In this document: positions 62,191-64,000 of the stretch, piece by piece
Layout of the letters: every line of letters begins with the position of its first letter
Position numbering within the stretch: the stretch's first letter is position 1
Source: UMGS1519 sp050951095
GTDB taxonomy: Bacteria; Actinomycetota; Coriobacteriia; Coriobacteriales; Eggerthellaceae
DNA: 64,000 nucleotides
Assembly: GCA_050951095.1 (NCBI GenBank)
Contig: JBMNIQ010000005.1
Span: 372,001 to 436,000, forward strand
Direction: 5' to 3'
Notes under the pieces: generated by a model
Seen by the model: only the letters and a program-made list of their open reading frames with translations
Told to the model about the DNA's origin: nothing
The model's database searches: none
Program-made: the position numbers and the translations under genes

Positions 62191-64000
62191 ATGGGTGGGG
62201 GAAAGGCCGGCCGGCAAGCGGCGGAGATGTTCTCGGCTTTCTCGGAGCTGCTGGGGGCAGGTGCCGCAGATGGGCATCCCGCTGGGAATCCCTTCGTCTC
62301 GGAGCGCGAACGTTGGCGTGCGGGCCGCCCCTCGCTTCCCCTGACGCTGTGGTTCGCCCTGGGCGCGTGGCTGGGCATTGCCGCCTCTTATGCGAACTTG
62401 CGCGATCAGGGTATATTCGCCTGCCAGGTGCTTGCCGTGCTGTCTGCCGCGTTGCTTGTCGTCTGCATCATCTGCCTGCTGGCATCTATCGGCCGCGCGG
62501 CGTGTGTGGTGATGGCGGCCGGCATCCTGTTGGGTCTGATGGGCGGCTGCGCGCAAGCCGGAGCGGTGCATACCGCCCAGGAATCGCTCTGGGGCACCGG
62601 TGGCGAAGCGGTGGTGGAATTGACGCAAGATGGGCGAACAGGCTCATTCGGTCAGACGGTGACGGGGAGGATGCAGATGTCCGCGGGGACCACTGCCCTT
62701 GTGCGCGTGAATCTGACGGATGCCCCGACTCTCATGGCCGGGCAGCGGGTATCCGTACGGACGACGTGGCGGGAGCCGAGCTCCTCGGCAGCGGAGTCGC
62801 TGTGGACGCGGGGCATTGCGGCGACGGCGAATGCCTCCGGTTGCACGGTGCTGGAGACAAGCGGACCCGCGGCTGCCATTCGGGCATTTCGCGCGCAGGC
62901 GATCGCGGTGATGGAATCGCTTCATCCTCTGGATATGCAGTTGCGGCAAGCGGCAGCGGGCGAGGCGGATGAAGCGACGGCTTCGCATTCGTCCGATGGC
63001 AGGGATTTTCTGGAGGCGGTACTGCTGGGGTGGCGCGATGGGATATTCGATGCGGATTGGTATGCCGCGGCGAAGGTCGACGGTGTGGCGCATATGGTGG
63101 CCGTGTCGGGAGCGCATCTGGCCATTGTCTGCGGCATCGTGCTTGCGCTGCTGCGGCGCCTGCGCGTATCGCGGACCTTGCAGCTCGCTATCCAGCTGGT
63201 GCTGGTTGCCGCGTATCTTGTGTTGACGGGCGTCGCCGTATCGGCAGTGCGAGCGGCTTTCATGACCATCATCGGCCTTTCGGCATTCCTCGCCAAGCGG
63301 CGGGCGTATTCGCTTGGAGCGCTGTCTTTCGCCATCATCGTCATGCTGGCTCTGGATCCGCTGTGCGCGTTCTCGCTCTCGTTCGCCTTGTCGGCCGGTT
63401 CCACGTTGGGCATCGTGCTGTTCGCCCGCTATATTTCGGACTGGATGGCGGTGCTTCTCGGGCGCGTGCACGCGGGCGCCATTGTGCAATCCGTAGCGCT
63501 GTGCCTGGCGGCGCAGCTGGTGTCAAGCCCGCTATCGGCAGCGGAATTCGGTCAGGTCTCGCTTGTTTCCCCTGTCGTGAACGTGCTGATGGGACCCTTG
63601 TTCACCGTTATCTGCGGTGTCGGCCTGCCGCTTGTCGTCCTGGCAACGGCATGCGGCGTGGGCGCCGGGGCGCTTTCTCTGCTGGCAGCGGCATGCTCGT
63701 GGGTATGCGCGCTGCTGCAGACGTTCGCAGCGCTTCCCGGAGCGGCGGTGCCGGTTTATCTGGATCCCGCCGCCTCGCTTGGGCTGGCAGTCGGCTTGCC
63801 GGCGATGCTTTGGGCGGTGTGGCCCCGTCCGAGCTGGCATCTGGTGGGGGCGATTGCCGCAGGGGGCACCGCCGTCGCCCTAGCTCTCACGCTGTCCGCG
63901 TCCCTGAAAGGCGATGAGGTCGTCATGCTGGATGTGGGTCAGGGCGATGCGTTCGTGCTGCAGAGCGAGGGGCGCACGCTGCTGATAGATACGGGCAACC
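62191..64000 (+). CDS. comEC: ComEC/Rec2 DNA-uptake channel, 3' end beyond the window
   Basis: An open frame from ATG 62191, 4 nt after comEA, runs to the window edge (603 codons). Order: soluble N-terminus, membrane segments from about residue 53, an OB-like DUF4131 region (TGRMQMSAGTTALVRVNL), the competence domain with HMVAVSGAHLAIV near 300 and many membrane spans, and the start of the metallo-beta-lactamase-like domain, VVMLDVGQGDAFVL near 577-590. It is the channel for single-stranded DNA import; only the C-terminal nuclease-like domain is cut off. Confidence 0.93.
   Translation, partial: MGGGKAGRQAAEMFSAFSELLGAGAADGHPAGNPFVSERERWRAGRPSLPLTLWFALGAWLGIAASYANLRDQGIFACQVLAVLSAALLVVCIICLLASIGRAACVVMAAGILLGLMGGCAQAGAVHTAQESLWGTGGEAVVELTQDGRTGSFGQTVTGRMQMSAGTTALVRVNLTDAPTLMAGQRVSVRTTWREPSSSAAESLWTRGIAATANASGCTVLETSGPAAAIRAFRAQAIAVMESLHPLDMQLRQAAAGEADEATASHSSDGRDFLEAVLLGWRDGIFDADWYAAAKVDGVAHMVAVSGAHLAIVCGIVLALLRRLRVSRTLQLAIQLVLVAAYLVLTGVAVSAVRAAFMTIIGLSAFLAKRRAYSLGALSFAIIVMLALDPLCAFSLSFALSAGSTLGIVLFARYISDWMAVLLGRVHAGAIVQSVALCLAAQLVSSPLSAAEFGQVSLVSPVVNVLMGPLFTVICGVGLPLVVLATACGVGAGALSLLAAACSWVCALLQTFAALPGAAVPVYLDPAASLGLAVGLPAMLWAVWPRPSWHLVGAIAAGGTAVALALTLSASLKGDEVVMLDVGQGDAFVLQSEGRTLLIDTGN

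Overview
This is a high-GC actinobacterial chromosome segment, most likely from a gut-type member of class Coriobacteriia (Eggerthellales, possibly Slackia-like). The clues are a mycobacterial-type integration host factor directly before gmk and rpoZ, the rimP-nusA-ylxR-infB order, a membrane pyrophosphatase, abundant radical-SAM and TetR genes, and strong G/C third-position bias with frequent GTG starts. The genus is a guess.

Layout. 1-9.5 kb: end of a membrane-anchored protein, ndk, then the translation operon rimP-nusA-ylxR-infB-rbfA-nrnA-truB-ribF behind a promoter and a terminator-like leader hairpin. 9.8-18.3 kb: hppA, a NERD-like membrane protein, a universal stress protein, dnaG, def, fmt and a YdcF-like protein. 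18.3-23.3 kb: a minus-strand NYN/LOTUS protein, the three-gene AmmeMemoRadiSam set, and an ATPase-type regulator. 23.5-31.5 kb (minus strand): a TetR gene, metK (whose conserved N-terminus has no ordinary start codon), an MMPL/RND transporter and a giant secreted LxxG-repeat protein. 31.9-33.2 kb: an IS110-family element with a strong structured-RNA (bridge RNA) candidate upstream of its transposase. 33.3-36.5 kb: lipoprotein, a Ser/Thr kinase translationally coupled to an HTH protein, and a TetR gene.

36.8-44.4 kb is the most interesting accessory block: an ArsR regulator with a Cys-rich tail, then two paralogous SRPBCC proteins bracketing a FAD-dependent oxidoreductase and a stand-alone HypB-type metal GTPase, followed by SDR/TetR (minus) divergent from a radical SAM protein. 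Strong hairpins sit in two of the gaps inside the operon. The function is unknown. 44.8-47.4 kb: a zinc-ribbon/YARHG surface protein with a decayed zinc-ribbon remnant behind it. 47.5-58.3 kb: yqeY and a complete PyrR-attenuated pyrimidine operon pyrR-pyrB-pyrC-carA-carB-pyrK-pyrD-pyrF, tightly overlapped; it lacks pyrE. 58.7-64 kb: mihF-gmk-rpoZ-thiI, then comEA-comEC running off the window. thiI and comEA each carry an apparent single-base frameshift, 0.8 kb apart, so base-call errors must be weighed against real gene decay.

No rRNA, tRNA or CRISPR array was recognised.
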